In this document: one piece after another, positions 34,122 through 45,948 of the stretch | How positions within the stretch are numbered: position 1 is the first letter of the stretch | Layout of the letters: each line of letters starts with the position of its first letter | Origin: Astrocystis sublimbata | Taxonomy: Eukaryota > Ascomycota > Sordariomycetes > Xylariales > Xylariaceae | DNA: 64,000 nt | Direction of reading: 5' to 3' | Assembly (NCBI GenBank): GCA_022453515.1 | Contig: JAJNNY010000046.1 | Location: forward strand, 186,001-250,000 | Translations under genes and position numbers: made by a program | The notes under the pieces: model-generated | Seen by the model: only the letters and a program-made list of their open reading frames with translations | Database searches by the model: none | Told to the model about the DNA's origin: nothing

Positions 34122-36152
34122 GATGCAGGAGATATCAACTTGGTTTCACTTAAGCAAGCGAAGGCAATCCATCTCAAATACCAAGTTGGCTATAGCAATA
34201 TAACGAGCTACAAGGGCCGGCAGAAACAAGGAAAACCTGCTCTGGAAATCTTCACAATGTCCGCACATGTGATAGAAGCTCAGAAAGATACATATTTTCA
34301 CTCTATTTTGATCTAGCCTCAGCATTCGAGTCTGCAGCTCTATAACATCCATATGGTCATCGCATGGATAACTCAATTAACACATGGTTATAGTCCTGCG
34401 CGTCTTTAAAGACCCTGTGGGCCTGTTATATGCTCTACCCCATGGGGACTCTGCAACCCTATCGCCCCGCGGGGGCGGTGACTGATATCTGGGTAGGCCG
34501 GAAGATTCAACATTTGGTCATTAGAAGCTGAAGAGTGTGCCAAGCGATCGAGCGTTCTAGATTATTATTCACATGCATGTAAGCTCGCTGAGTGTCTGAA
34601 TGAGATGAGATGGTGTTGGTTCCCTGAATTCCAAATGCTTTGCAATAACGCTTAACCATCTACACAATCTGAAGTGACATGCTCGTGCCTGTTGCAGAAC
34701 GTGGCTCGCTTCTCATTATTACCTAACTTCTGGGTTGTGCTTCCTTCGACGGAAGATTCACTCGTCGGAAACGCGGAGAGCAAACACATGTCATGAAGTA
34801 CTCAAACTCGAAGAGATCTTATCTTAGTGCTCATTCACGACATGGTTCTAAGTCTGCCACTTGCTCTATCAGACCATGCGGGGGTTTCTGTTCGCCGACA
34901 ATGATCACCGCTTACGACTATGTCAATAAACAGGAGCATGGACAGGGACGGATGTGGTGTGAAGCTGGAACTAAATCCTACTGACCTCTTCGACTACGCA
35001 TATTGCGTGAGAACCTCTACTCGTAACTTCCAACTTCTTACTCCGTAAGTACACTTCTACAACCAAGCACGGCCAGCAAGCCGCGGAGACTATCCCATCC
35101 CGCCGTGCTATTTCAAGTTGCATACGTCAGTTAAACTTCGACCAGCCGTGCTGCTAATGCTCAGTAGAGCAGTTGAGCCGTCGATCGATGCGACGGCGGA
35201 AATTGCCGTAAGCAAGTGAGCCAATGAGGTTAGACCTGATCTTATGGCCCACATGGGATTTGCTTACGCTGAGCGCGGCAGGCAGCGGAGGGAGGTTGAG
35301 CACGGCTTATGGCGCATGCGTATAAGTACGTAAATGCAAGTAATTAGGTACAGAGCACTATTGAGTAAGATTATCCGGCCCGGCCCCGCGTCGGGGCCGA
35401 ATGCAGTCAGACTCAGATACGATGCCAGAGAGCGGAAGAGATACTGTGTGTAGTTGATAGATTGTTGGTTGCGTTGGGGTGGAGTGGCCAACAAAGACGC
35501 AGCCGAGGCAGCATGAGACTTTGCAACTTCACATGTTGCGATGACGCTGAATCAGTTGCCAGTTATTCTAGTCAGGCAACGAAGATGCGATCGGCAGGGT
35601 CATAGCCAGACTGGCGATAGATTTCGCACCGGAAATGACACAGATCCTTTCAATGCACTTGCTAGTGCATTAGTGCTCATCGCGCGATGCCCACCAGAAC
35701 GCTTGTGCATATCACTGTGCATCTGCAGATTACTGTTTACGGTGTCCAATCAAGACGCTTCTCGAGCACAGCTTCATTTGCTCCTTCGAGCCTTGGCATA
35801 TCCACATCAACCCGAACCTTGAAAAACGTGGGCAGTCAGGGGTTGTAAATCAATTGTTGACTTGGCGATTGTGTATGCGTGGAATGTGGCCGAAAGCGTT
35901 GAAGACATTGGCAAGTATGGTCACGAGGAAAGAGACTGATGATTGTCAGGAAGTTCTCATTATTAATTTTCTAACATCTTTACACAGCCACAACTCCAGT
36001 TTTGCCGTTGACCAACACGTCAAGGCCAGATGCAAACGCTCGTGATTTTGACCACCTCAGTTTCAAGTCTATTGTATAGTAGCAAAACGTATAGTTACAA
36101 GAAGGTTATCTCATATTGCGAGAGTATGGATCGAGGACGCCCCACCGCCACT
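34122..36152. other. Intergenic, 2.0 kb
   Basis: No gene supported. Open frames are short and without protein character on both strands. Confidence 0.5.
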
Positions 36153-37030
36153 CTAAGCAAGAGCGGGGAGAGGGGTGAAAGCGACGTCGGGGTACTGGCC
36201 AAGCTCAAGCTCAATACCGCCCTGGATGAGGTCGAAGAGACGGGCTCCCTTCTCGGTGTAGCCGGGGACGTACTCGTCACCGAAGACGGCGAGGAAGGTG
36301 TTGTAGGTGGTCTCGGGGTCCTTGGCGGCGAAGCGGGTGAAGGTGTCGTTGGTGCCACGGAAGAGGGTGGAGTTGGTGAAGTTGCCCTGGACCGAGTCGT
36401 AGAACTGCTCGGGGATCAGGGGAGACCGCGGCTGGGGGAACTCGAAGCCAATGGACTTGACGATCCACTGGGTGTCGATGTTCTTGAAGTCAGAGACTCC
36501 GAGGATGGTCTGCAGCGAGATACCATCGTACAGACGCTCGAGGCGGGCGGCGTTCCACTTGCCACCGTCCTTGTGGTTCTTGACGAAGTTGACAGCAGCA
36601 ACACCGCTGTCGATCTCGAAGCGGTAGGCGTGGCTGTTGTAGGGAGAGTTGTCACGCTCTGCGGAAATAGTCAATAACGTGTTCATGAGGTGTTGGTACT
36701 GGGTGTGAGCTTACGGTCCCAGGCAAGATCGTGCAGGAGCGAGCCAACGGCGTGGAGCTCAAGATCGACCTCAGACTTGAGGGTGGCGTTGTTGTTGAAC
36801 GCGGCGGCACCGAGGAGCCAAGTGCGGACAACGTGGTTGTACAGGTAGGGCTGGAGCTCCTGGAACTCCTTGACGAGCTCGTGAGCGTCACGAACGATCT
36901 GAGTGTCGACAACCTCAACACCGGCAATGACGGTGGTGGGGAGGTCCTCGTTGCGGCACTTCTTGGAGGGAGCGGCAACGGCGCTGCTGGCCAGAGCCAG
37001 GGTGGAGATGAGACCAGCGGAGAACTTCAT
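36153..37030 (-). CDS. Secreted HD-superfamily protein, cyanamide-hydratase-like (273 aa)
   Basis: Two exons, 36715-37030 and 36153-36658, with a 56-base intron (GTAAGC...CCGCAG). The N-terminus MKFSAGLISTLALASSAVAA is a clear signal peptide with an Ala-x-Ala-type cleavage site. The mature part has the HD-domain pattern: His in YLYNHVVRTWLLG, the HD pair in LHAVGSLLHDLAWD, and a further His in NSHAYRFEID, the expected metal ligands. The fold is shared with fungal cyanamide hydratases and other small HD hydrolases. The activity of secreted family members is not established to my knowledge, so the substrate is unknown. NFTNSTLF and GTNDTF are possible N-glycosylation sites. Codon use is strongly GC-ending, unlike the AT-rich surroundings, which suggests high expression. 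The gene looks intact. Confidence 0.85.
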
Positions 37031-40000
37031 TTTGACTAAGTGGTATAGGTAAAATGGGTACAGAGAATGGTAGTTGGTTTTGAATGAATGAATGAATGTA
37101 TGTGGTGAGAGGGGTGGAGAGCAAGAAGAATTGTTGCAATATCGAGGGATCAGAAAGGTTTATATAACCGATTCGCCTCACAACTCAGCTGTGCCGTCTC
37201 GCAGAGCGTATTGCCCCATGAACATCTCCCAAGTCTTGGGTGATCCTGCACCACCCTGTCGAAAAGAGTGTCATACCAGGGTGACATGGGCCAGATACGA
37301 CCAAAATAGCAATATTAGCGTCTACAGTGGATAAGGCTGACTGTCTTGGTAGCTTCTGCTGCAGAGTGTGGAGAAACCAAGAAGAAGATTAGTGTACCTT
37401 GGCCATGCAGCTGGACCACGACGGGGTTAGACAGCTTTCCGAGTTGCTCAACATCGGACTCGGACAGTCCCATGCAGTTTGGTACGATCTCATGGGTGGG
37501 CTGGGTGGCGCACTCTAGAGTTGGAGCTGAGACAATTGTATATTGTTAGGGAAATGAGCTCCAAGTAAAGCCAAGTGCTTGGTGAGTTTTTCGTCGGCGA
37601 CTACGTATACGCTGGCTGCCTTCTCGTTCAATGAATCTCTATGTAAGCTTCACTTGTTGCTGTGCTGCTGGTCATGGCAATGGCCAGCAGAATGATGCTA
37701 TTTTCATCACCTCTTCAATATCGGGAAAAATAGTATTATGGCATGGTCAGGTGGTGAAACTGTACACATGCTCTGGGCAATCCACCTATCACAAGTCATT
37801 GTTCGTTGCGATCTCGAACTCAGCACCCTTGTTGTTGTAGGTACCGGTAATTCCGACTAAGACCGGGGTACTTCGCGGACCCTCGAGACGGAGCCTCGAC
37901 ATGCTCGATTGCCATGCTAGTGCCGGTCTGACATAAGCTGCCAAGATCTGTAGAATCCTAAGAAAGCTAGTTGGGGTGGAAGCATCAGAATTTTGACAGG
38001 ATGTTGTTTGGAGTGGTTTCAGTAGCTTTGCAGATACCAAGAATTAGACTTGCGAAAGAAAGTGTGTTGAAGCTTGACGACATTTGTCAACTAGAGCTTT
38101 GCTAGCTAGCCTTAGCGCATGGCAGCCAATGCTTTTAGAGCGAGTCTAGATAAAGAAGCTTAAACTATTAACACGGAGAAGTGACTGAACCTGTTCGCAT
38201 TACTACACTAGGTACTAAAACACGGGAGAATGGTGTAAGTATATCCAGGCATGCGAGGTAGAATGCTACTCATTCACCTGGATTATGGACTTCAACATCT
38301 GCTCCCTTGACAGGTAGAATTTAGCGATTGTAGGTGAGCAGACCGACAGGCTTCAGCCTTGCGAAATACCCCCTGAATGGTTCTGTTGTGGTTCCATGTG
38401 CATAACCATAATTTAAAAACGATCTCCTCACCAATCTAGGGAGAGTTGTGGTAGGGGTGTAGTGGAGATGTCAGCATGCGGAGGTCCCGTCAACTTGTGG
38501 TCTACCTAATAGGAACTGCGACTTGAAAATGGCAATGTCTGCAACACGCCCTACTTGGTTAGATCACGACTGTTTGCTGTACTCGGTACACCTCAATTGT
38601 CCGATGCCATTGTCGCCGTGATGAAAATCAATCGGTCTGCTTGGTTAACAAAACAGTATCGCAAAGCGGTGTGCAAGGGTGAATATATTTTCTGAGGCCT
38701 TTTTCGAATTGCGGTGTGCTTTGCTCCCTTTTTCGCAGCAAGCAAATTGGGTTTCGCCGTTATTGTGGCAGTGAATTAGTTCGCCGCTCTCCTTTCGTTG
38801 CACACGTTCCGATGGGAACCATACGCATTGGAGTGGCACAGTAGCGCGCTTGTCGGTAGCGATGGCATGGGTCTGTTCTAGCGGGGGATGGCTCCCTTGG
38901 CTCCTCGGTGCTTTAGCATACCGGCACCGATCGTGAACTGTTGCGTCTGTCCAGTTGATTCGCACTGCTCAGCAGATCCGCGGTGGCGATTCGTAGTGGG
39001 AATTGCCAGTGATAGTGATACTCATAATTACTGTAAGTACATAACAAAGTATGTACTACTTGTTGGCCATTGCAATGTCGTGATGGGTTTTGGCTGTCAA
39101 AATGCCGCGACGGCTAGGTATATGTCGGCGTTGCATTCGTGGCGTCCCCCGGGCCGCCTGAACGTGTCGTGGTCGGTCACATGTGCCGTCTCTCGTAGTC
39201 ATCACGTAAAGCTAGCGAGCTCGGCGAGAATGCCCAGGCCCATTCTCCAGATTCAACATTTGTTGCGTCAATGGCGTCTTTCGTCAACTCCTGCCCTGAT
39301 ATTAGGGAGCCGAGAGAGCCTTCGTCTTCATCTCAATCAGAGGCTAAGCATAACCGATGGATGCCGCTAGGCGTCGCTGGGCAATCCTTCGAATGGGTTC
39401 CCGAACATGCCCTCGAAACTTTGCGCCAAGAGCCAAGCCAATAACAGCTGACAGTGGACAGTCAGCGGCGAGTAACTCGTCGCTCAGCTCAGTCTTGGTC
39501 CTTGGTCTTTAGTCATTGCGAAACACCGCGCCGCACACTTACTTACACTTACCGACACTGATGGCCCAAGCTTCATGGAAGGGTCCTGGCCGCCTGTTAG
39601 CTATGCAAGCAGCTCGGTTAGTCCGCCGTCTGATCTGGCCTACGCTCAACTATTGAGAGGCCGGTCGCGCGGTCCGCTATGTTCCCGTAACTTATTTGCT
39701 TGCTCGTCCGGCATTATGTAAGGTCAACAACCGCCTGAGTACATAGTAAATGGAGTGCGCGACCGTCAAAGTGATTCGTCCATCCCAAAGTGCAACCATT
39801 CATCTTGCTCTTTAGGTTGTTGATTTTCGCTGGTGAACTGGTCACTCTGCGCGAATCAATCGGTAGCCGACTGCCCGACTGCTGCAATTGATCGCTATGT
39901 CTGCGTCATGACCGTTGGTAGTCGAGGGTTGATTTGAGAACGAGCTGCGCTCACTTTTCTGCTGTTGCATCTCAATCTCGTCGGTTTTTGCTTTCTGGCT

Positions 40001-41593
40001 CGGTACCAATGCCTCGCGAAACTATGCTTTCAGCAGTTGTTAAGCGTTCATTCAAGTCTTATCGAGGCCATCAATGCGTCGTTGGCCGTGTCCAGTTCCC
40101 GGGTAGTTCGTCTTAGACCTGCATGCAAGGCATCATCTGCGAGAGTAGGAGAATCGTACCGGGACCCTCACAGCAAGCGGTTTGTTTACCTCGGGGGTAC
40201 AGGAAGGATTGCGGTTCAGAGCAGCCGTAGCCCTGTCTTGCATATATTCGGGCAACTTTCCCTAGACGTCCCAGGAGCCAACCAGCCGATTATATTCGGG
40301 CGCCGTGTAAATCGTTATGGTCGACGACTAATGAGCTTGGAGCCTCTTGCTCGGGTCAATAGCTTTGGTCCTCGTACAAATCAACTCAATGGTCCAATCG
40401 ACTTTTGCGCAATGACCAAGTATCAGCAATTTGGCTCATAGATGTTGGTGAGTTTCGTTCATCGTTTACCCCCTAGAAGGTGATAATATATCGGCAACCG
40501 CGGCCGTAGAGGCGGATAGTAGGATGCACGCCATGCCATAACGTAGTCGTCGGGTTTAGTGTTCAATCGCCACGTGTGTCTCGTCCATGCTTCTACACCG
40601 CTGCATCAAGAGCCTGGTTGGTTTTGTTTATTGTGAAATATATTATTTCGAGTTTCTCCGAAATAGGTCCTAGCACGTTCGCATGCATCGTCGAATCGGC
40701 GGTGTACGACAACGTCTCTGCTCGTAGGGTATACATATGCCCTGTCTCCGTGACACCGATTTCTCGTTGACTTGCAATTTGTCGAGACCGAGATGTGTTT
40801 CCTAGCTGTAGATGTGGGTGAGTTGTATGCAGGCATACGTCAATATGTCAGTAGGGAAGCGGGGATGGAAGACTTAGGCACTTCGTCAAGGAACCTACCA
40901 TAACGGTACTTATCATTCATGGCATACGCAACTCAACACTGATAAGATCTGAAGCAAGTCCAAGAACGGGGGCCCGTAGGTTATGATATACCACCCGAGG
41001 AGAGGACAGAGTATCCAACTGTAATGGCGTGGGACTGGACAGCACATGCTTATTTTTAGGACAATCCAAATACTTATACGGCACGAACCGTCAGCCCTAC
41101 ACCGAAGGGCCATCAGGGTAGCCATCAAGGTATCGTTGGACTTGCCCATATTTGAATTCCACAAAGGTGACTGACCAATAGATTCACTGAAATCAGATAG
41201 GCAACCGGTTTATTCCCGAGCTACCTGCTCGCCTGCCTAATAAATAAATAGGATGAAGTGCAGTAGATATGGGCAATGCCAGTTGTCCTCTGATCATTAC
41301 TATGTGGCGGGCGATTCCGCCACAAGTCTATATATAGACAGACTTGATGTCAATCAGATATCGCAACTTGTATTTGCATGCATGGCTTTTGGATAAAGAT
41401 GTGTAACTCGCAAGATCAAATCAAGTCGCTTAACATGGAGCAAGTAACAAACATCTTCTTCCCCCACCATCATGGGTGATAAGCATTTATCATCATCGAC
41501 AGATAAAGTAGACAGCAGAGAGTAAATGTGTGATTGATCCATGTTAGTTAGTTAGACAAAGAAGACTAAAACAATAGAGAGAGGACAAATGGC
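37031..41593. other. Gene-free 4.6-kb stretch
   Basis: A TGAA microsatellite (37081-37098) lies in the leader of the HD gene. Frames at 38,888-39,370 and 39,965-40,441 are about 160 codons long but show no family pattern and no start context I trust. CpG words stay common at 39.1-40.7 kb, so heavy RIP-type mutation is not evident there. It may include non-coding transcripts; none can be shown. Confidence 0.5.
37081..37098. repeat. TGAA microsatellite
   Basis: Four tandem copies of the tetramer TGAA lie about 50 bases upstream of the ATG of the minus-strand HD gene. Confidence 0.8.
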
Positions 41594-41597
41594 AAAA
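41594..41597 (-). terminator. Pol III T-run after tRNA-Ala
   Basis: Four T residues on the minus strand start 12 bases after the mature 3' end of the tRNA, a usual place for RNA polymerase III to stop. Confidence 0.6.
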
Positions 41598-41608
41598 TGG
41601 AAATTCGT

Positions 41609-41709
41609 TGGACGAACGGGGAATTGAACCCCGGACCCCTCCCAGACGCGCTGATTCGTATGAATCGTAAAGATGCGAAGGGAGTATCATACCCCTAGAC
41701 CATTCGCCC
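41609..41709 (-). tRNA. tRNA-Ala(CGC) with a 29-nt intron
   Basis: Exon 1 is 41674-41709, the intron 41645-41673, exon 2 41609-41644; the mature molecule is 72 nt before CCA. The acceptor stem GGGCGAA/TTCGTCC pairs fully and includes a G3:U70 wobble, the identity mark of alanine tRNA. The discriminator is A. The anticodon stem CTCCC/GGGAG encloses TTCGCA-T with anticodon CGC. The T arm CGGGG-TTCAATT-CCCCG is canonical. The intron sits one base after the anticodon, as in nuclear tRNAs, and contains GCG that can pair with the anticodon plus a GATTC/GAATC hairpin. It decodes GCG codons. A Pol III T-run follows. Confidence 0.93.
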
Positions 41710-42076
41710 GAAATCTGAATTGTGGGCTTCAATTGGCATTCATATCCTAAGCTGCCTGAGCCCCAAGATCATGTGACCTCGACAATAGTCGCAGCCAATC
41801 ACCTGCTGCATAGGGGTGTACTGTACGAAGCTCGATGCTATTACTGTACATTTTACTGCTAGACGACTCAGGCATGCAACTGGGATGGTAAGCAGAGTGG
41901 CTCGTCAGACAGTGTTTGGAACCATGGACGCTCATCACTTTTCATAGTTGACACTTCATGTTCTTGACTCAATACGTTAAACAGACACGCGTGACCTTGC
42001 AGACCAATTGAGCTTGACTACCATCACTCCTTTTGACCATTGATGGGTGTGAAGCTGTTCTGCCATTGCTGCCTCG
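41710..42076. other. Intergenic between tRNA and GT90 gene
   Basis: Holds the upstream region of both divergent transcripts. No gene seen. Confidence 0.5.
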
Positions 42077-45000
42077 ATGGCCGCCCCTGATAGCGGCGTC
42101 AGGCTTAGAGCATCAGGCGTTCTGTGAGTTCAACGTTTACCCCTGACTCGAGCTCTCAGCACACACACGATGGGCAGTCGACCAACCACCAACAACAAAA
42201 TCGACGATTTGCTAACGAGACACCAGCTTCCTAGCTTCCTTCGCATGGCTTTCATATAATCTGGACAGAAATACCTTAATTAGTAGCTTTTCCGCTGCCG
42301 CCGGTTAACAAGCGCCTCTGCTGACAGAGCCACTCAGATCAACCGCGCCTCTCATCATTCTTGCTGCTACTCGTTTCCGGATCTGCGGCCTTTGCTGCCA
42401 GTCTGTTCACAGGTGCTGATGGAAGATTTGGTGAGTTCGCTTATTCGAACTTATTGCCGCAATCTCATCATTAACTTTCAATAGATTCAGATGCTGCCTT
42501 AAAGCTATCATCGTCCACTTTACCGCCGAGACCACGCCGATACTATGTGCCATGTATCATTATTCTCGTTCTTGTGAGGCTCGAGCTCTCATACAGAGCC
42601 TTGCATGACTTCCAATGCGCCGCTGCAGGCATCGAGGTAAGTATCTTATTATCACTCGGTCATAATGCCCTACGACTAATCGACACAACAGGCATTCTTG
42701 CCATCGCTGTTCGCTGCGTACAAGTTCTTTTCACATCGCGTACCGCCGACTGTCTCAGATGAACCTGAAGACATGTGGGGAAGCTGGCAGGAGGACTTGA
42801 AAGCCTGGCTCGCCGGCTCGCCTATCATGCTGCTCGTTGCGACAGTTCTTGTTAGCTACGGGACGTTTGCGGCCAGCAACTTGACATTGCGATCAACCTA
42901 CTTCTGCTCTCCCTTGCTAGATTCAGGATCGCTCGTTGTGTTCATACAATGGATCAATCTCTTCGTGGACGCACTCATCCTCATACTTCTATGGAGAGTC
43001 CTTTCTTGGGCGCGGACTACGAGGAGTCGACTGCGCACTCTCGGTGGCATATTACTGGTTGCATCTTTTGCAACCTGCGTACCCCTAATAGGAACCCAGC
43101 TCTCACTTCGTGGCCAGATCATCGGACATCAATCCCTTATAGGGGTCTATCCTTTCCACATTGCCGATACTCTCAGCACCAGCATGTTTGTGGCCCCCCT
43201 AGTGATATCAGGATCTTTGATGTTGTGCGACGCGTCGCCTCTTGAGCCAACCACGATTGCTACATTTATATATGGCTTGATAACCTCCATAAGTAGTACG
43301 GTTCTTATTGGTACCTATCGGCAAACATCCTCGATGCAGCCGCTGCTCGGCTTCGGGTCGATCTCCTTTGGGTTTGTCATCTTTACCTATACTAACAGTA
43401 TGAGATCAATCGTTCTGTTCAAACGCGTCTATCTCATAATATTGCTCCTCTTCGTTAGTGCCAATTTGGTTCTCTACGCCACCCTTATACCAACGCTGTT
43501 CAAGCATCATCCGGTTGATGACCTTGTCTACAGGAGCCGCATAGAAGCGGATCGATGGCTGAGGCATGCCACAGTCAGCACCACGCTTAAGCTTGCAGTT
43601 CAGGAATATGGAGAACGGCACAGTGGACGGAAGCCTCCACAGAACTTTGATAAATGGTTCGAGTTTGCCAAGCTGAAGAAGTCGGTTGTCATCGATAAAT
43701 TTGACCAGATGGAGACAGACGTCTTGCCATTCTGGGGCTTGAAGCCGCAAGAGATTCGAGATGGCCTTCAGTTCCTCAAGACGCAGCCGAACATTGGCAT
43801 CGTCGTTATCGACCAGGGCAAGGCGACGCACGCAGGCGCAACCGATTCTTCACAACAAGAGATAATGGACGAGATTGTGACAATAATATCTGCCTTTGCG
43901 GAACATCTTCCGGCGATGGAGCTTGCTATAAATCTGCAGGAACGGCCGAGGGTTCTCGTCCCGTCGATGGACATGCGTACAATACAATTAAGGGCCACAG
44001 CTCAACGGGCGTTCAAGCGTGACTCCAACCGACTGGGCATACGTGATACTCCAGATACATCTGCGCCCGAGGATAACGAAAGCAACAAGCGAACTGCACC
44101 AGCGACAGGAGCAGCGGATACAGGACCTATGTTTGTCCCCACGGAGCAATTCCGCAATCTCGAGGCTCGCGCTTGCCCGTTCGGCTCGCCCGTTCGTGAT
44201 GGTTATGATTGGAATATGAGAGACTTCTGTGCCTCATGCGCCGCACCCCAAAGCAAGCACCAATTCCTTGCGAACTGGCAAAAGGCGCTCGACCCGTGCT
44301 ATCAGCCCGACATCTTCCATCTTCACGACTTCCACACAACCCCACATCGATTCGAGGTGTATCAGAAATTGCTTCCCCTTTTCAGTGGCTCGAAGACGAC
44401 TACTTTCAGCGATCTTTTGATTCCCTTTACACGGGGTGGTTTCAAGAAGGAGTTCGAGACTACGGCGTTCAATCAAAAGCAGGACATAGTCCTATGGCAA
44501 GGCAACGTCGAAGACATGCCCACACCAACTCATGAGTCGCTTCACGGCAGCCACCGACTGCGCCTAGTCCACATGCTTCAGAACGCCACTTCCGCAGATA
44601 GTGTTCCCATGCTCTTAGGTATAGGAGCAGGGAAGGACAGCCGGTTCCGCTACGAAGACGTACCTACTACCGAGGCCAACAGCATCTTACCCTTACAGTT
44701 CTCCCTGACCGGTCCCCCAGAAGGCTGCAAAGACGCCCACTGCGAGCTCCTGCGAGACGAATTCGGACTCCAGGAGCCAGCCACCGAGGTCGACAGCCGC
44801 TACGTGATGCTCCTCGACTCGAGCGACGGCCCGCCGCGGGAGCTGCAGAAGGTGCTGCACTCCAACAGCGTGCCGGTGCTGTCATCGATCTTCCAGCAGT
44901 GGTTCACGGAGCGGCTGATGCCGTGGGTGCACTTCGTGCCGATCGACCTGCGGTACCACGCGCTGCACAGCACCCTGTCGTACTTCATCGGGCTGGACGG

Positions 45001-45205
45001 CCGCGGCACGCTCAATGGACGCAAGCAGGTCACGCCGGAACGGGCGGAGGATGCGAAGTGGATCGCGCATCAGGGCCGCAAGTGGGCCGAGACGGCGATG
45101 AGGAAGGAGGACATGGAGGTGTATTTGTTCAGGCTGTTGCTGGAATGGGGACGGGTGATTGATGAGAAGAGGGATGAGATGGGGTTTGTGTTGAAGGAGG
45201 CGTAG
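42077..45205 (+). CDS. CAP10-like glycosyltransferase, GT90 family, multi-pass membrane (937 aa)
   Basis: Exons 42077-42123, 42330-42430, 42485-42636 and 42692-45205 sum to 2814 bases. Exon 4 alone carries most of the protein; the first exon is the least certain because its intron is 206 bases. The N-terminal third is membrane-embedded: FLLLLVSGSAAFAASLF, VPCIIILVLV, then about eight hydrophobic helices up to roughly residue 300. A stem with the family-typical FDQMETDVLPFWGLKPQEI follows. The catalytic part (about 550-900) has CPFGSPVRDGYDW, PDIFHLHDFHTTPHRF, a KTTTFSDLLIP loop, the basic HRLRLVHMLQN and the C-terminal DSSDGPPRELQKVLHSNSVPVL. GT90 members include the Cryptococcus Cap10 and CAP59-type relatives and animal Rumi; some transfer xylose or glucose. 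The donor here is unknown; action in the Golgi is likely. Confidence 0.88.
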
Positions 45206-45948
45206 ATTGAAAAGTATCTGACTAAAATATGGGTATTACCTACCGAGACAAGATTACTGTATCATATATATATAACTTCTCTTTGAGGATCATAGATATG
45301 GGAAACAGAAACCATCAATGGGCACCTTGGGCAGACATCTCAAGATGATGGGAATCGTTAATAGACCACCGGCAGCAACTGCACTCCAGCACTGGGCAGG
45401 GCGGCCTGGAGGCCTAGATGCTGAGGTTATTGGTTGTACATATTCGATATAGGCATACATCAGCCCCTCGTGTGCATGGGGCTCTTGCGAATAACGAGTG
45501 TATGACGTAAGTGCTCTGCCCAGCACCTACCCAGCAAGTTAGCTTGAGCTGTCACCCATCAGACGACGCGCTAGCTCTCTTCAGCTCAGCTCACAGCTCA
45601 CTCACAGTTAGAAGTGAGGCTATGTCACTGCAGCGCTTCCCCACCACATCCGAACTCCAGCATCCTGCAGCATCCTGCCCAATACATTACCTCGATCAAC
45701 TACCTACCCAAAAGCGTTGCCTAATATCAGCCAATGATCCGACCTGCCACCATTGCGGTTCGTGCCCGGCGAAAACAAGTTCGACATACATTTACAGTCA
45801 GCTGCTATTCATGAAGCATCCCACTGACAGCACACACATATAACCCCCCATCCAATCGACTGTCGCAGGCCCGAGGCTTGTAGCCTGTAGTCTCAGTCTG
45901 AAGCTTGTACATACGAACATACGAACACACGCCGCCAAGCCTCGCACA
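45206..45948. other. Intergenic between GT90 and SNX4 genes
   Basis: Both genes point the same way, so this holds the GT90 terminator and the SNX4 promoter and leader. No gene supported. Confidence 0.5.

Noticed and set aside
37790..38083. Possible small secreted protein on the minus strand starting at 38083
   Set aside because: A signal-like start exists, but the frame stops after 32 codons and the splice variants I could draw are weak and disagree on the reading frame downstream.
38888..40441. Two frames of about 160 codons in the gene-free region
   Set aside because: They have no signal peptide, no domain and no splice-supported extension, and overlapping frames are equally open.
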